Assembly (NCBI RefSeq): GCF_035294505.1
Contig: NZ_DATGKU010000038.1
Location: 42,229 to 106,228 of the forward strand
DNA: 64,000 nucleotides
Reading direction: 5' to 3'
Source of the DNA: Chthonomonas sp035294505
GTDB taxonomy: Bacteria; Armatimonadota; Chthonomonadetes; Chthonomonadales; Chthonomonadaceae
In this document: one piece after another, positions 53,006 to 61,355 of the stretch
How the letters are laid out: every line of letters begins with the position of its first letter
Numbering within the stretch: position 1 is the first letter of the stretch
Translations under genes and position numbers: made by a program
Notes under the pieces: model-generated
The model's database searches: none
Seen by the model: only the letters and a program-made list of their open reading frames with translations
Told to the model about the DNA's origin: nothing

Positions 53006-53874
53006 CGCTCTCGCCTGGTGCGCGGCTACGTGCGCGACTAAAGCAGGGTCTGCTGGTTTTGCCCGGTGTTTTCAATGCAATTACGGCGTTGCTGGCCGAG
53101 CAGGTCGGCTTTGAGGCGCTTTACCTCAGCGGGGCCGGGGTAACCAACAGCCTTCTCGGCATGCCCGACATCGCTCTCATCACCCTCACGGAGATGGCAC
53201 AACAAGCGCGCTATGTGGCCCGTGCGGTAAGGCTGCCCGTTGTGGCCGACGCGGATACGGGCTACGGTGAGACGCTGAATGTCGTCCGTACGGTAGAGGA
53301 GTTCGAGCAGGCCGGTTTGGCCGGGCTGCACTTGGAAGACCAGGTGGCGCCGAAGCGGTGCGGCCATCTCGATGGAAAACAGGTGATTCCGGCGGAAGAG
53401 ATGGTGAAAAAGATTCGCGCGGCCGTTCGTGCGCGCTCCGACCCCAACTTTTTCCTTATTGCCCGCACCGATGCCCGCTCCATAAACGGCCTTGAGGATG
53501 CCATCGCGCGGGCACAACGCTATCTGGATGCGGGAGCCGATGCCATCTTCCCCGAATCGTTGGAGAGCCGAGAGGAGTTCGAAGCGTTTGCTAAGGCGGT
53601 TTCAGCTCCCCTCATGGCCAACATGACGGAGTTCGGCAAAACGCCCTATCTGCGCGCACAGGAGTTTGCCGAGATGGGCTATGCGATGGTGATCTTCCCC
53701 ATGACGGCCTTTCGCGTGATGATGCACGCGGCTCGCGAGGCGTTGCATACGTTGAAGGAGACCGGTACACAACAAGGCCTGCTCGACCGAATGCAGACCC
53801 GCAAAGAGCTTTATGAGTTGCTGCGCTATGCGGATTACGAGCGCCTCGATAAAGAGATTGCCGAAGGCGGATAA
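53002..53874 (+). CDS. Methylisocitrate lyase-like (PEP mutase/ICL superfamily)
   Basis: 290 aa. Phosphoenolpyruvate mutase/isocitrate lyase fold: LYLSGAGVTNSLLGMPDI, then VVADADTGYGETLNVVR with Mg-binding Asp, LEDQVAPKRCGHLDGK (the KRCGH catalytic Cys loop) and ARTDARSINGLEDAI. PrpB cleaves 2-methylisocitrate to pyruvate and succinate. The gene overlaps the PrpD-like gene by four bases, so the products are made together. An oxaloacetate decarboxylase member of the same family cannot be fully excluded. Confidence 0.9.
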   Translation: MTLSPGARLRARLKQGLLVLPGVFNAITALLAEQVGFEALYLSGAGVTNSLLGMPDIALITLTEMAQQARYVARAVRLPVVADADTGYGETLNVVRTVEEFEQAGLAGLHLEDQVAPKRCGHLDGKQVIPAEEMVKKIRAAVRARSDPNFFLIARTDARSINGLEDAIARAQRYLDAGADAIFPESLESREEFEAFAKAVSAPLMANMTEFGKTPYLRAQEFAEMGYAMVIFPMTAFRVMMHAAREALHTLKETGTQQGLLDRMQTRKELYELLRYADYERLDKEIAEGG

Positions 53875-54042
53875 AGAGCGACAGCCTTTACTTGAACGGT
53901 AGACAAAAGTGAACGGTAGACAAAAGGTAGAGCGCGTAGCGATGAGTAGGTATAATCTCCTGGCGCACTTTTAGGGCAGCCGTTGGCGTAAGAAAGAAGT
54001 AGGCAACTGTTGGGGATGCGGAGGCGATAGGGAGCGTAGATT

Positions 54043-55014
54043 ATGTCGGAAACGACGCGGCACAAGCTGAAGGCGGCCCTGCTTTCGGTGCTCACAAGCG
54101 GAATTCTCACCGTGCTAAAGCTTTTTGTGGGGCTACAGAGCGGTTCTGTGGGTGTCCTCTCCGAATCGCTGCATTCCGGCACCGATCTGCTGGCCGGCTG
54201 CATCGCCCTTTTTTCTGTGGCCACCTCCGACCGTCCGCCCGATAAAGAGCATCCCTATGGGCATGGAAAACTAGAAAGTCTCGCCAGCCTCTTCGAGGGA
54301 GGCCTTATTCTTTTGGGGGCGTTTTGGGTAGGGCGCGAAGCTTGGCAACACCTCCTTCACCCGGCGACCCTCCATCCGGCAACGACCGACGCCTTAGCCG
54401 TGATGGTTCTTTCAACCCTCTCCGATTTTGGGGCGTCGGCCTACCTCAAACGTACGGCCCAAAAAACCGATTCGCCCGTGCTGGCCGCCGATGCCCTTCA
54501 TCTGTTTTCGGACGCTCTTGCCTCCGCAGCCGTCCTCGTGGGTCTCGTGCTGGTGCGTCTTACCGGCTGGTATCGGCTTGACTCTCTCTTGGGGTTGGCC
54601 ATCGTAAGTTGGATCGTCCTTACCGCCTTCAAACTCTGGTGGGAGGCCTTTCAACTGCTTATGGATACCCGCTTGCCAGAACAGGAAGAGGCGGCTATTC
54701 GCCGCATTCTAGAGGCAGACTCACGCGTCCTAGGGTATCATAAGCTTCGTACGCGAAAGATGGGCTCCCGACGCGACGCTGATGTGCATGTGCAGATAGA
54801 GGATGAATGTAGCCTGGTGGAGGCACACGCGCTTACGGAAGAGCTGGAGGACCGCATTCGGGCCGCCCTGCCCTCGATCCACATCAATATCCACATCGAG
54901 CCGTACCATATGGAGATAGCACACCAACGCAGTGCCCATCAGCAGGATGAAGAGCGGGCCTCACAACAACAGTATCTGCGCCTTGAGGCAGAGACCAATC
55001 GAACAAAAGAATAG
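54043..55014 (+). CDS. Cation diffusion facilitator (CDF) transporter
   Basis: 323 aa. Six hydrophobic helices in residues 10-200. Metal sites: SESLHSGTDLLAG in helix 2 and DALHLFSDALASA in helix 5 (HxxxD). DKEHPYGHGKLESLAS is the loop between. The C-terminal cytoplasmic domain includes HVQIEDECSLVEAH. CDF proteins export Zn, Co, Fe or similar ions in exchange for protons. It precedes a glycosyltransferase gene by five bases; no functional link is obvious. Confidence 0.92.
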   Translation: MSETTRHKLKAALLSVLTSGILTVLKLFVGLQSGSVGVLSESLHSGTDLLAGCIALFSVATSDRPPDKEHPYGHGKLESLASLFEGGLILLGAFWVGREAWQHLLHPATLHPATTDALAVMVLSTLSDFGASAYLKRTAQKTDSPVLAADALHLFSDALASAAVLVGLVLVRLTGWYRLDSLLGLAIVSWIVLTAFKLWWEAFQLLMDTRLPEQEEAAIRRILEADSRVLGYHKLRTRKMGSRRDADVHVQIEDECSLVEAHALTEELEDRIRAALPSIHINIHIEPYHMEIAHQRSAHQQDEERASQQQYLRLEAETNRTKE

Positions 55015-55019
55015 ACTTT

Positions 55020-56237
55020 ATGCGACACGGGTTCCTTTTTATACATCATCTGTTTCTGCTACTTCGCTTGCTTCCATGGCGCCTCATTCATCTAGCGTTC
55101 TCGCTCGGTGCTCTCGTGATATGGGCGGTGGCCTTGGGGCTGCTGGTTTGGGGCCGAAAGTTCTATCGCCAACTCTCCTCCATTTTTTTTACCAAAGAGG
55201 AGATGGAGCATCTCCCCACGCTCTCTATCCTCGTCCCCGCCTGCAACGAGGAGGCCACCATCGAGCGCGCCATGCGAAGCCTGCTGGCTTTAGACTATCC
55301 TTGTTTCGAGATCGTGGCGGTGAACGACCGCTCTACCGATGCCACCGGCTTTATCCTGGAACAGCTGGCCAAGGAGGACCCTCGGCTGCGTGTGTTCCAT
55401 GTGGATCGTTTGCCGATGGGATGGCTTGGCAAAAACCATGCCCTTCATGTGGCCAGCGCCCAAGCGAAAGGAGAGTGGCTGCTCTTTACCGATGCCGATG
55501 TTGTGTATGCCCCTCAAACGCTTCGTAAAGCGGTGGCCTACGCCCGCCGCCGCCAGATTGACCACCTCGTTTTGGCCCCACGATGTGAAACACATGACTT
55601 CTGGGAGCGGCTTTTTGTAAGCTATTTTAGCCTCATGTTCAGTTTTCGCACACGCCCTTGGGCGTTAGCCGATGCACGTAGCAGCGCCTATGTGGGGTTG
55701 GGAGCTTTTAATTTAGTGCGAGCGGAGGCCTATCGCCGCTTTGGTGGCCATAAGGCCCTTGCCATGGAGGTTATTGACGATGTGAAGCTCGGTAAAATGA
55801 TTCGCGCCTACGGCTTCCGAAGCGCCCTCATGCAAGGCAGCGATCTCATCTCCGTGCGCTGGGTGGTTGGGCTGCGCGGTATTGTGGATGGGCTTACGAA
55901 AAACGCCTTTGCCGGCTTCGATTTCAATTTGCCACTCACCTTCGGCTCTAGTCTGCTTCTTATCTACATTGCGCTCTATCCGCTTCTGGCGCTGATGCTG
56001 CCAGGCCATCTCACCCATCTGCTTGGACTGGGCAGCCTCATCGCGATGATGCTGGGGGCGCGAACCACCAGCGCCGTTTCCGGTGCCGGGCCCGAATACG
56101 GACTTGGCTATCCCCTGGCAGCGCTTTTGCTGGTCTACGTCATCCTACGCTCCACCTGGTGGACTTACCGCCAAAATGGCGTGGTTTGGCGCGGCACACT
56201 CTACCCGCTTGATGAGTTGCGACGTGGCGTGGTGTAA
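55020..56237 (+). CDS. Family 2 glycosyltransferase (HpnB-like)
   Basis: 405 aa. N-terminal membrane helix (HLAFSLGALVIWAVALGLLVW), then the GT-A domain: LSILVPACNEEATIERAM, VNDRSTDATG, LLFTDADVVY (DxD) and later VIDDVKLGKMIRA. Two or three C-terminal hydrophobic helices follow. The order of motifs matches the hopanoid-associated HpnB glycosyltransferases. It may glycosylate hopanoids or carotenoids. With hpnJ/hpnK elsewhere in the window, a lipid substrate is plausible but not shown. Confidence 0.85.
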   Translation: MRHGFLFIHHLFLLLRLLPWRLIHLAFSLGALVIWAVALGLLVWGRKFYRQLSSIFFTKEEMEHLPTLSILVPACNEEATIERAMRSLLALDYPCFEIVAVNDRSTDATGFILEQLAKEDPRLRVFHVDRLPMGWLGKNHALHVASAQAKGEWLLFTDADVVYAPQTLRKAVAYARRRQIDHLVLAPRCETHDFWERLFVSYFSLMFSFRTRPWALADARSSAYVGLGAFNLVRAEAYRRFGGHKALAMEVIDDVKLGKMIRAYGFRSALMQGSDLISVRWVVGLRGIVDGLTKNAFAGFDFNLPLTFGSSLLLIYIALYPLLALMLPGHLTHLLGLGSLIAMMLGARTTSAVSGAGPEYGLGYPLAALLLVYVILRSTWWTYRQNGVVWRGTLYPLDELRRGVV

Positions 56238-56260
56238 CGAAGGCAGGGAGTTTTAGGCGC

Positions 56261-57157
56261 ATGTCGGAACTGGCAAAACTTGAAACCGAAGCCCGAAACC
56301 CCGCCACCTTTGACCTCGATAGGCTTGAGCCTCTTGCCCTTGTGGAGGTTTTGCATCGCGAAAACTACAAAGTGGCCGAGGCGGTTGAGCCGCTGCTACC
56401 GCACATCGCCCAACTGGTGGAGATCGTCGCCCAGCGTCTTGCAAACGGGGGACGGCTGTTCTATGTGGGTGCCGGCACGAGTGGAAGGCTGGGCGTGCTC
56501 GATGCCAGCGAGTGCCATCCCACCTTTGGAGTGCCGCCGGAGATGGTTCAAGGCATTATTGCCGGCGGCCCAAAAGCCCTTACCACACCGGTTGAAGGAG
56601 CGGAGGACGATAGGGAGGCGGGGGCCGCCGAAATACGTGCACGTGGTGTAGGGCCGAAGGATGTGGTGGTGGGCATTGCCGCCAGCGGCCGCACCCCCTT
56701 TGTTCTCGGTGCGCTCGAAGCAGCCCAGGCAAGCGGAGCCGTTACCGCCGCCGTTGTGAACGTGCGCGAGGCCACCATGAGCCGCTATGCCCACTTCACC
56801 TTGGCGGCCATCACCGGCCCCGAAGCGCTTACCGGCTCCACGCGCCTGAAGGCCGGCACGGCGCAGAAGATGATTCTCAACCTCATCACCACCGGTGCTA
56901 TGGTGCGCATGGGCAAAGTCTATCAGAACCTCATGGTAGACCTTAGGGCCACCAATACGAAGCTACGCGATCGGGCTATTCGCATCGTTGTTGAGGCCGC
57001 CGGCACCGATAGAAAGCAGGCGGAGCAGGCGCTGGAGGCGTGTGACTGGGAATGTAAAACGGCCATCGTCATGCTTCTTGGCCATATGGATGCTGCCACT
57101 GCAAGGGCGCGCCTTCAAGCTGCCGGCGGGCGTGTACGTGAGGCGTTGGGCGAGTGA
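56261..57157 (+). CDS. murQ: N-acetylmuramic acid 6-phosphate etherase MurQ
   Basis: 298 aa. N-terminal TEARNP-type start (LETEARNPATFDLD), the SIS-domain motif GAGTSGRLGVLDASECHPTFG in two parts, and the acidic pair in GAEDDREAG. MurQ splits the ether bond of MurNAc-6-phosphate, releasing GlcNAc-6-phosphate and D-lactate in cell-wall recycling. Size and motifs are typical. It follows the glycosyltransferase by 23 bases. RBS GGCAGGGAG lies just before the start. Confidence 0.95.
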   Translation: MSELAKLETEARNPATFDLDRLEPLALVEVLHRENYKVAEAVEPLLPHIAQLVEIVAQRLANGGRLFYVGAGTSGRLGVLDASECHPTFGVPPEMVQGIIAGGPKALTTPVEGAEDDREAGAAEIRARGVGPKDVVVGIAASGRTPFVLGALEAAQASGAVTAAVVNVREATMSRYAHFTLAAITGPEALTGSTRLKAGTAQKMILNLITTGAMVRMGKVYQNLMVDLRATNTKLRDRAIRIVVEAAGTDRKQAEQALEACDWECKTAIVMLLGHMDAATARARLQAAGGRVREALGE

Positions 57158-57287
57158 TACCGCACCGTATGGAACGGCAAGGTCCTTTTAAGAGGCACCG
57201 GTAGGCAACTATTGGGTATCATGAGCACAGAAGAGGGGCTTTTTGCACTTGTCTTCTAGGCAGTTGCCATAACGAAAGGAAGCAAAG

Positions 57288-57956
57288 GTGTCGGCCTGGG
57301 TGCCTGTGTCGAAAGAGCTATTCCACACGCCGACTTTAGAGGTTGCTAGGCGCCTCCTGGGGATGTTATTGATTCGGCGAGAGCCAGAAGCCCTGCTCAT
57401 TGGGCGCATCTGTGAGGTGGAGGCCTATACGCAAGACGACCCTGCAAGCCACTCATATCGTGGCCTAACGAGTCGTAACCGCTGGATGTTTGGGCCGGCA
57501 GGGCATGCCTATGTGTATCGAATCTACGGCGTTCATTACTGCTTCAACGTAGTTACGGGCGAGGAAGGGATAGGGGAGGCCGTGTTGATACGCGCCGTCG
57601 AGCCGCTTTGTGGGCAGGAACAGATGGCTCTTCGCAGGCGTCTAAGCGAGAAAGGCGTTGTTCTGTCGGAGCTGCTTACGCAAAAACGGTGGCTACGCGC
57701 GCTGTGCAGCGGCCCTGCACGCCTGTGTGAGGCCTTCGGAATAGACACCACCTTCAACGGAGTAGACTTGATGAACCCGCAAAGTCCGCTCTTTTTGGCT
57801 AAAGAGCGCGAGACAGAAGGGATACCCACACCCATTATTGCTACATGTCGGGTAGGGATCACGCAGGGACGTGAGCGGCAATGGCGTTTTCTGTGGGGCG
57901 ACAGTCCGTTTATATCGCGCCCTCCAAAGCGGGAAGAGAGAGAAGCCCTATGTTAA
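57288..57956 (+). CDS. 3-methyladenine DNA glycosylase (AAG/Mpg family)
   Basis: 222 aa from the GTG at 57288, supported by AAAGGAAGC at 57275-57283. Key residues: CEVEAYTQDDPASHSYRG, with catalytic Glu (EAY); then RNRWMFGPAGHAYVYRIYG and HYCFNVVTGEEG. The enzyme flips and cuts out alkylated purines. The end overlaps the next gene by seven bases in another frame, so translation is probably coupled. Confidence 0.93.
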   Translation: MSAWVPVSKELFHTPTLEVARRLLGMLLIRREPEALLIGRICEVEAYTQDDPASHSYRGLTSRNRWMFGPAGHAYVYRIYGVHYCFNVVTGEEGIGEAVLIRAVEPLCGQEQMALRRRLSEKGVVLSELLTQKRWLRALCSGPARLCEAFGIDTTFNGVDLMNPQSPLFLAKERETEGIPTPIIATCRVGITQGRERQWRFLWGDSPFISRPPKREEREALC

Positions 57957-58807
57957 ATACGATGTTGGTTGCACCACCCTGGTGGGTTGCGTTTCTCTTG
58001 ATGGCGCTCTGCGCCGGTTTGGCGTACTGGTGGCGGCTGCTGTCGTGGGATGGGGCGATCGCGGCCACCCTATGTGGCACCATCATCTACGGCGATGGGG
58101 GGGCGCGGGCGATTTGGCCTCTGCTTGCCTTTTTCCTCAGCGCTTCACTTCTCTCTAAATGGGCCAAGCCGAAAGCACGTCTCCACAGCGTCGCTGTGGG
58201 GGTAAAAGGAGAGCGACGCGATGCGGCCCAGGTGCTTGCAAACGGAGGCATTCCCACTCTCATAGCCCTCTATTTTCATTTCTATGCGCGCCATCATCTG
58301 CCGGCCTATCGGCTTGAGGCCGTCCAACTGCTTTTTCTTAGCAGCATCGCTGCGGTGAACGCGGACACGTGGGCTACGGAGATCGGCACTTTCTTTGGAG
58401 TAAAGCCGCGTTCTTTGCGCAATTGGCAGCCGGTGGCACCGGGGATTTCAGGCGCGATCTCCTGGCCGGGAACGCTTGGGGGCGTATTAGGGGCAGCATT
58501 TATTCCGTTGGTGTCGTGGCCGTTGTGGCACCTTAACGTGGCGGAGTTCGTTTTGGTGACGTGGGCGGGGTTCATGGGGTGCGGTATTGATAGCTTGCTA
58601 GGGGCGAGCCTACAGGCGCAATATCGTGATGCGATCACGGGGCGAGATACGGAGCGCCCTCGCTCGGCGGATGGCCAGCCCAACACGAAAGTTCGCGGAT
58701 GGCGTTGGATGACCAACGATGTAGTGAATTTTTTGGCGGCGTGTGGCGCCGTGCTCTGTGCCCACTATCTCATTCGCGCAGCAGCCCCACTGTTTCCACC
58801 CTACTAA
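57950..58807 (+). CDS. DUF92 family membrane protein
   Basis: 285 aa from the ATG at 57950, which overlaps the glycosylase stop; the longer frame from 57881 lies in the glycosylase gene. About six hydrophobic helices. Conserved DUF92 features: GWLxWxGAxAA-like start (LLSWDGAIAATLCGTIIYG), KARLHSVAVGVKGERRDAAQVLANGG in two parts, and AVNADTWATEIG. Plant VTE6 of this family is a phytyl-phosphate kinase; bacterial members have no proven role. A CTP-dependent polyprenol kinase is possible. Confidence 0.88.
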   Translation: MLNTMLVAPPWWVAFLLMALCAGLAYWWRLLSWDGAIAATLCGTIIYGDGGARAIWPLLAFFLSASLLSKWAKPKARLHSVAVGVKGERRDAAQVLANGGIPTLIALYFHFYARHHLPAYRLEAVQLLFLSSIAAVNADTWATEIGTFFGVKPRSLRNWQPVAPGISGAISWPGTLGGVLGAAFIPLVSWPLWHLNVAEFVLVTWAGFMGCGIDSLLGASLQAQYRDAITGRDTERPRSADGQPNTKVRGWRWMTNDVVNFLAACGAVLCAHYLIRAAAPLFPPY

Positions 58808-58911
58808 ATCCAGTCGCTTGCCTCTGAAGGGAGGCAGGCTCTAGAGGCAAGTAAACGACCGCACGCCTAAAAGCCGAAGCTCCCTCTCGTTTTGCTTCGA
58901 GGCGACACACT

Positions 58912-58974
58912 TCAAGGCCGACGCCCTCCCCCTCAAGGCCGACGCCCTCCCCCTCAAGGCCGGCGCCCTTCCCC
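58912..58974 (+). repeat. Tandem array of the 21-bp short repeat, three units
   Basis: Units at 58912-58932, 58933-58953 and 58954-58974, each TCAAGGCCGA or TCAAGGCCGG followed by CGCCC and a C-rich end. The first two are identical to the two in the E2 gene, which lie on the other strand. It lies in the gap between the DUF92 gene and a terminator. Confidence 0.92.
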
Positions 58975-59013
58975 GCTGTCGAGATGACATGGCTTCCGCG
59001 CGCACATTTCTAT

Positions 59014-59052
59014 GAAAAAACCCTCCCCGATAGACGGGGAGGGTCTATTTTT
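59014..59052. terminator. Bidirectional Rho-independent terminator
   Basis: CCCTCCCCG (59021-59029), loop ATAGA, CGGGGAGGG (59035-59043), then TCTATTTTT on the plus strand and A-tract on the left side (AAAAAA at 59015-59020) that reads as a U-tract on the minus strand. It serves the convergent DUF92 and HNH genes. Confidence 0.9.
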
Positions 59053-59063
59053 ACCGACGGGTG

Positions 59064-59594
59064 TTAGCTTTCCGGAAAGTCGGCAAAGGTAGGCAGGTAG
59101 GTACGCCACACAGCGTTTTGCCGCCCCAAAATATACTTTGTAAGGCTTATGTAGGGCGTATAGCGCGGCCTGCGCGGTGGGCGAATAAGCCTCATGCCAA
59201 CCTGGTGCGGCAACTTATCCGACTTGCGGATGTTGCATCGGCGACAGCAGGTTACCAAATTTTCCCATGTGGCCTGCCCTCCGGCGCGGCGCGGTATTAC
59301 GTGGTCTATGGTAAGCTCTTTGGTTACCGTGCCGCAATATTGGCAGGTGTAGTTGTCTCTGGCGAAGATGGTACGTCGGGTGAGTTTCAGCTCGGGCAAG
59401 GGGCGACGCACATGGTGACGCAGTTTCACCACCGAGGGAACCGCGAAGGTGCGCTCGGCGCCCACAATGGTTTGTCCCTCTTCGGTATGCAGAATATCTG
59501 CCTTTCCTAAGAAGACGAGGGCGATGGCGCGCCGTACCGAACAGACGTTCAACGGCTCATAGTCACTGTTGAGAACGAGCACCTCTTGGTTCAT
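59064..59594 (-). CDS. HNH endonuclease
   Basis: 176 aa. The N-terminal half (VLVLNSDYEPLNVCSVRRAI) is a conserved extension of this small HNH family. The nuclease motif is NYTCQYCGTVTKELTIDHVI ... RRAGG ... NLVTCCRRCN, with two CxxC zinc pairs and the HNH His. Such single-domain nucleases are common in Actinobacteria, Armatimonadota and cyanobacteria with unclear role. Not phage-linked here. A terminator lies directly downstream. Confidence 0.92.
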   Translation of the reverse strand: MNQEVLVLNSDYEPLNVCSVRRAIALVFLGKADILHTEEGQTIVGAERTFAVPSVVKLRHHVRRPLPELKLTRRTIFARDNYTCQYCGTVTKELTIDHVIPRRAGGQATWENLVTCCRRCNIRKSDKLPHQVGMRLIRPPRRPRYTPYISLTKYILGRQNAVWRTYLPTFADFPES

Positions 59595-59646
59595 CTCGGT
59601 GTTCCTAATTCCTTTCTAAGCAGTATTTTGGTTCATAGAGACGTTC

Positions 59647-59696
59647 ACATAGAAAACTAAAAGACCCGCACCGTCGGGATTTACGGAGCGGGTCTT
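59647..59696 (-). terminator. Rho-independent terminator on the minus strand
   Basis: AAGACCCGC (read on minus from 59696) pairs with GCGGGTCTT ending at 59661, and is followed on minus by TTAGTTTTCT. It ends a transcript coming from the right, from the promoter at 59948-59976. Confidence 0.8.
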
Positions 59697-59707
59697 GTTG
59701 ACACATT

Positions 59708-59860
59708 TTAAGGCGCATGGCGATGCAAGTGATGGCTAAGGTAGCGTAAATAGCGCAGACGATCCGCCCCGGCACGATATCGCGGTTTTTGAGAACCGGT
59801 ATGTTCTTGCCGACGCTCAGAGAAACTGTCTAAAATTGTCGCTTTATAGGCCACCATCAT
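59708..59860 (-). CDS. Small 50-aa basic protein, or part of a small RNA
   Basis: An ATG-ATG start at 59860 and a TAA at 59708-59710 enclose 50 codons. The product is Arg/His/Tyr-rich (RRQEHTGSQKPRYRAGADRL; RYLRYLSHHLHRHAP), with no membrane segment. AGGTG lies about 10 bases before the start. It sits in a roughly 270-base transcript with a near-consensus promoter (59948-59976) and a terminator (59647-59696). Not recognised. It could be a real small protein, or the transcript could be a structured RNA with a chance reading frame. Confidence 0.45.
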   Translation of the reverse strand: MMVAYKATILDSFSERRQEHTGSQKPRYRAGADRLRYLRYLSHHLHRHAP

Positions 59861-59901
59861 GCTGTTTGCACCTAGTGCGTACGGTGTTTCCCTAAGGAGA
59901 C

Positions 59902-59934
59902 ATGCCGATAATATCTACGCTCTATTTTCGGCAT
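59902..59934 (-). ncRNA. 5' hairpin of the small transcript
   Basis: ATGCCGA (minus, from 59934) pairs with TCGGCAT ending at 59902 around a 19-base AU-rich loop. It would be at the very 5' end of the transcript. It matches no riboswitch or known RNA that I could identify. Confidence 0.4.
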
Positions 59935-59947
59935 CTATCTCACTTTT

Positions 59948-59976
59948 AGTATATCAGACTATAACGAACCTGTCAA
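59948..59976 (-). promoter_or_regulatory. Consensus-like sigma-70 promoter on the minus strand
   Basis: On the minus strand, TTGACA at 59976-59971, a 17-base spacer, then TATACT at 59953-59948. The -35 box and spacing are perfect and the -10 differs from TATAAT by one base. Transcription would start near 59941 and run left through the 50-aa frame to the terminator. This is the clearest promoter in the window. Confidence 0.8.
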
Positions 59977-60197
59977 TAGTTCCCTCCGATTCGGATGAAG
60001 AAGAGATGTTTCGCAAAATTGGGTGGAGGAGCCTATAAGCCCTCGCTTCCGAAATGCGCGTGATGTGAATGACCTATCCCTAAGCGGGTTTCACTCTTCT
60101 CAGGAACGGCTTGAAGCTTTCTGGATACGGAAGTGTCAAAGGTATTCCGTGTCGGCCGATCGTTGGCAACGCCAGAACTGTTCGTTGGGGTGAGCAG

Positions 60198-61340
60198 TCA
60201 CCGATTAGGAAGAGAGGAGATGGAAGGCAGGGGCCTAAGATAACCTTCGGAGGCGAGAAGTACCTGCCGGCCTTTCGGCAGTCGGTTCTCCAGTAGTCCA
60301 ACGGTGAGGGCGGCGAGGGCTTCACCTAGGCCCACCGAAGGCGGAGCGACTAATCCCTCGCAGTGACCTGTTGCAAAAAGGAATCGCATGGTGGGGGTGT
60401 CGCCATAGCCTACAACCGGCCTGTTGCGTAGTCCAGGGGAGGCCGCTAAAGCTTGCTGCAACATGGGCATTTGTGCGGGATCCAGGCAGGTAAACCCCTG
60501 AAATGGTGCCAAAGAAGCAGTGGCCGTTGGGATTTGGGGCGAGGTCATCACATCAAGCTGACCGGTGGTGATAGAGACGAACCCTTCCATTAAGGGAAAG
60601 GGCGCACCGCCCCGGAAAATCGCAAGATTTTCTGCGGACCCCGATGTCGGCTTTGAAGGCAGAGGGGGGCCGATGGCCAATACTTTGCCCCCGTTGGGCA
60701 AAAGGTCCATCATGGCCAAGCCGCACATTCGTCCGGCGGAAAGGGCATCGGTTCCCACAAATCCGTCGAAGCCTGGGGTGTATGGTGCTTGATGAGGCTC
60801 TTGAGCGGCCGCCGAGGTAATGCGATCGTTGTTGGCGTCGCAGAAAACGCAGATCGCCCCTATTTTGTGGGCTTGGGCCGTGATGGCGTTCCAAGGCATG
60901 GAGGGGGCAACAACGCAAAGTGCATTCGGGCGAGAAGCCAAAGCGGCCGACAAACTGGGGCTGGTTATAGGGGTCACTTTCAAGGCACGGCATAGGGCTA
61001 AAAACCCACGTGTGAGCGCGGCGCGGTCGAGGGTGGAGCTTTGGGCGGGCAGTACAAGCGCAAGCCGCCACGGAGTGGGGGCTGCCGGCAACGATTCGAG
61101 GTCAGCCGGAGGAATCTGCGCCGATTCTAAAGGTGCTTTCTCCGCTACTGTGGAGCTGGACTGGGAGGAAGCCCAGGTAAGGTTAGGCACGACCGGAGGG
61201 TTCACATCGAGGCGACAGCCGGTTAACAGGCTAAAGAGGTAGGTGACGAACAACAGCCCGATCTTTTGCAGCCAAACACGAACGACATGCCTGCTTCGGG
61301 GTATTGCAAGTTTCCGGCAGCAGGCATGTCGGTGAAACAT
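60198..61340 (-). CDS. Periplasmic-binding-protein-like lipoprotein with in-frame repeat
   Basis: 380 aa. Lipoprotein signal LLFVTYLFSLLTGC with the modified Cys near residue 42. The rest resembles a type 1 periplasmic binding protein of the ribose kind, divergent: LALVLPAQSSTLDRAALTRGF, GFVGTDALSAGRMCGLAMMDLL, RPVVGYGDTPTM and LVAPPSVGLGEALAAL. No ABC transporter genes are adjacent, so it may be an orphan sensor. Residues about 228-250 come from the long palindromic repeat (60590-60657), read in a frame shifted by one from that used in cas1 and the esterase, but still open. Confidence 0.8.
   Translation of the reverse strand: MFHRHACCRKLAIPRSRHVVRVWLQKIGLLFVTYLFSLLTGCRLDVNPPVVPNLTWASSQSSSTVAEKAPLESAQIPPADLESLPAAPTPWRLALVLPAQSSTLDRAALTRGFLALCRALKVTPITSPSLSAALASRPNALCVVAPSMPWNAITAQAHKIGAICVFCDANNDRITSAAAQEPHQAPYTPGFDGFVGTDALSAGRMCGLAMMDLLPNGGKVLAIGPPLPSKPTSGSAENLAIFRGGAPFPLMEGFVSITTGQLDVMTSPQIPTATASLAPFQGFTCLDPAQMPMLQQALAASPGLRNRPVVGYGDTPTMRFLFATGHCEGLVAPPSVGLGEALAALTVGLLENRLPKGRQVLLASEGYLRPLPSISSLPNR
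60590..60657 (-). repeat. Long palindromic repeat inside the binding-protein-like gene
   Basis: On the minus strand it begins TTCAAAGCCGACATCGG, has the core CAGAAAATCTTGCG ... ATTTTCCGGGG, and ends in GCGCCCTTTCCCTTA. The core is a near-perfect hairpin. It is read as SKPTSG ... LAIFRGGAPFP, an alternative frame to the other two coding copies. Confidence 0.8.
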
Positions 61341-61355
61341 ACGTTTTTCCTTATC

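Noticed and set aside
60080..60325. 81-aa frame on minus overlapping the end of the binding-protein-like gene
   Set aside because: It overlaps a better-supported gene, has no recognisable features and no start signal.
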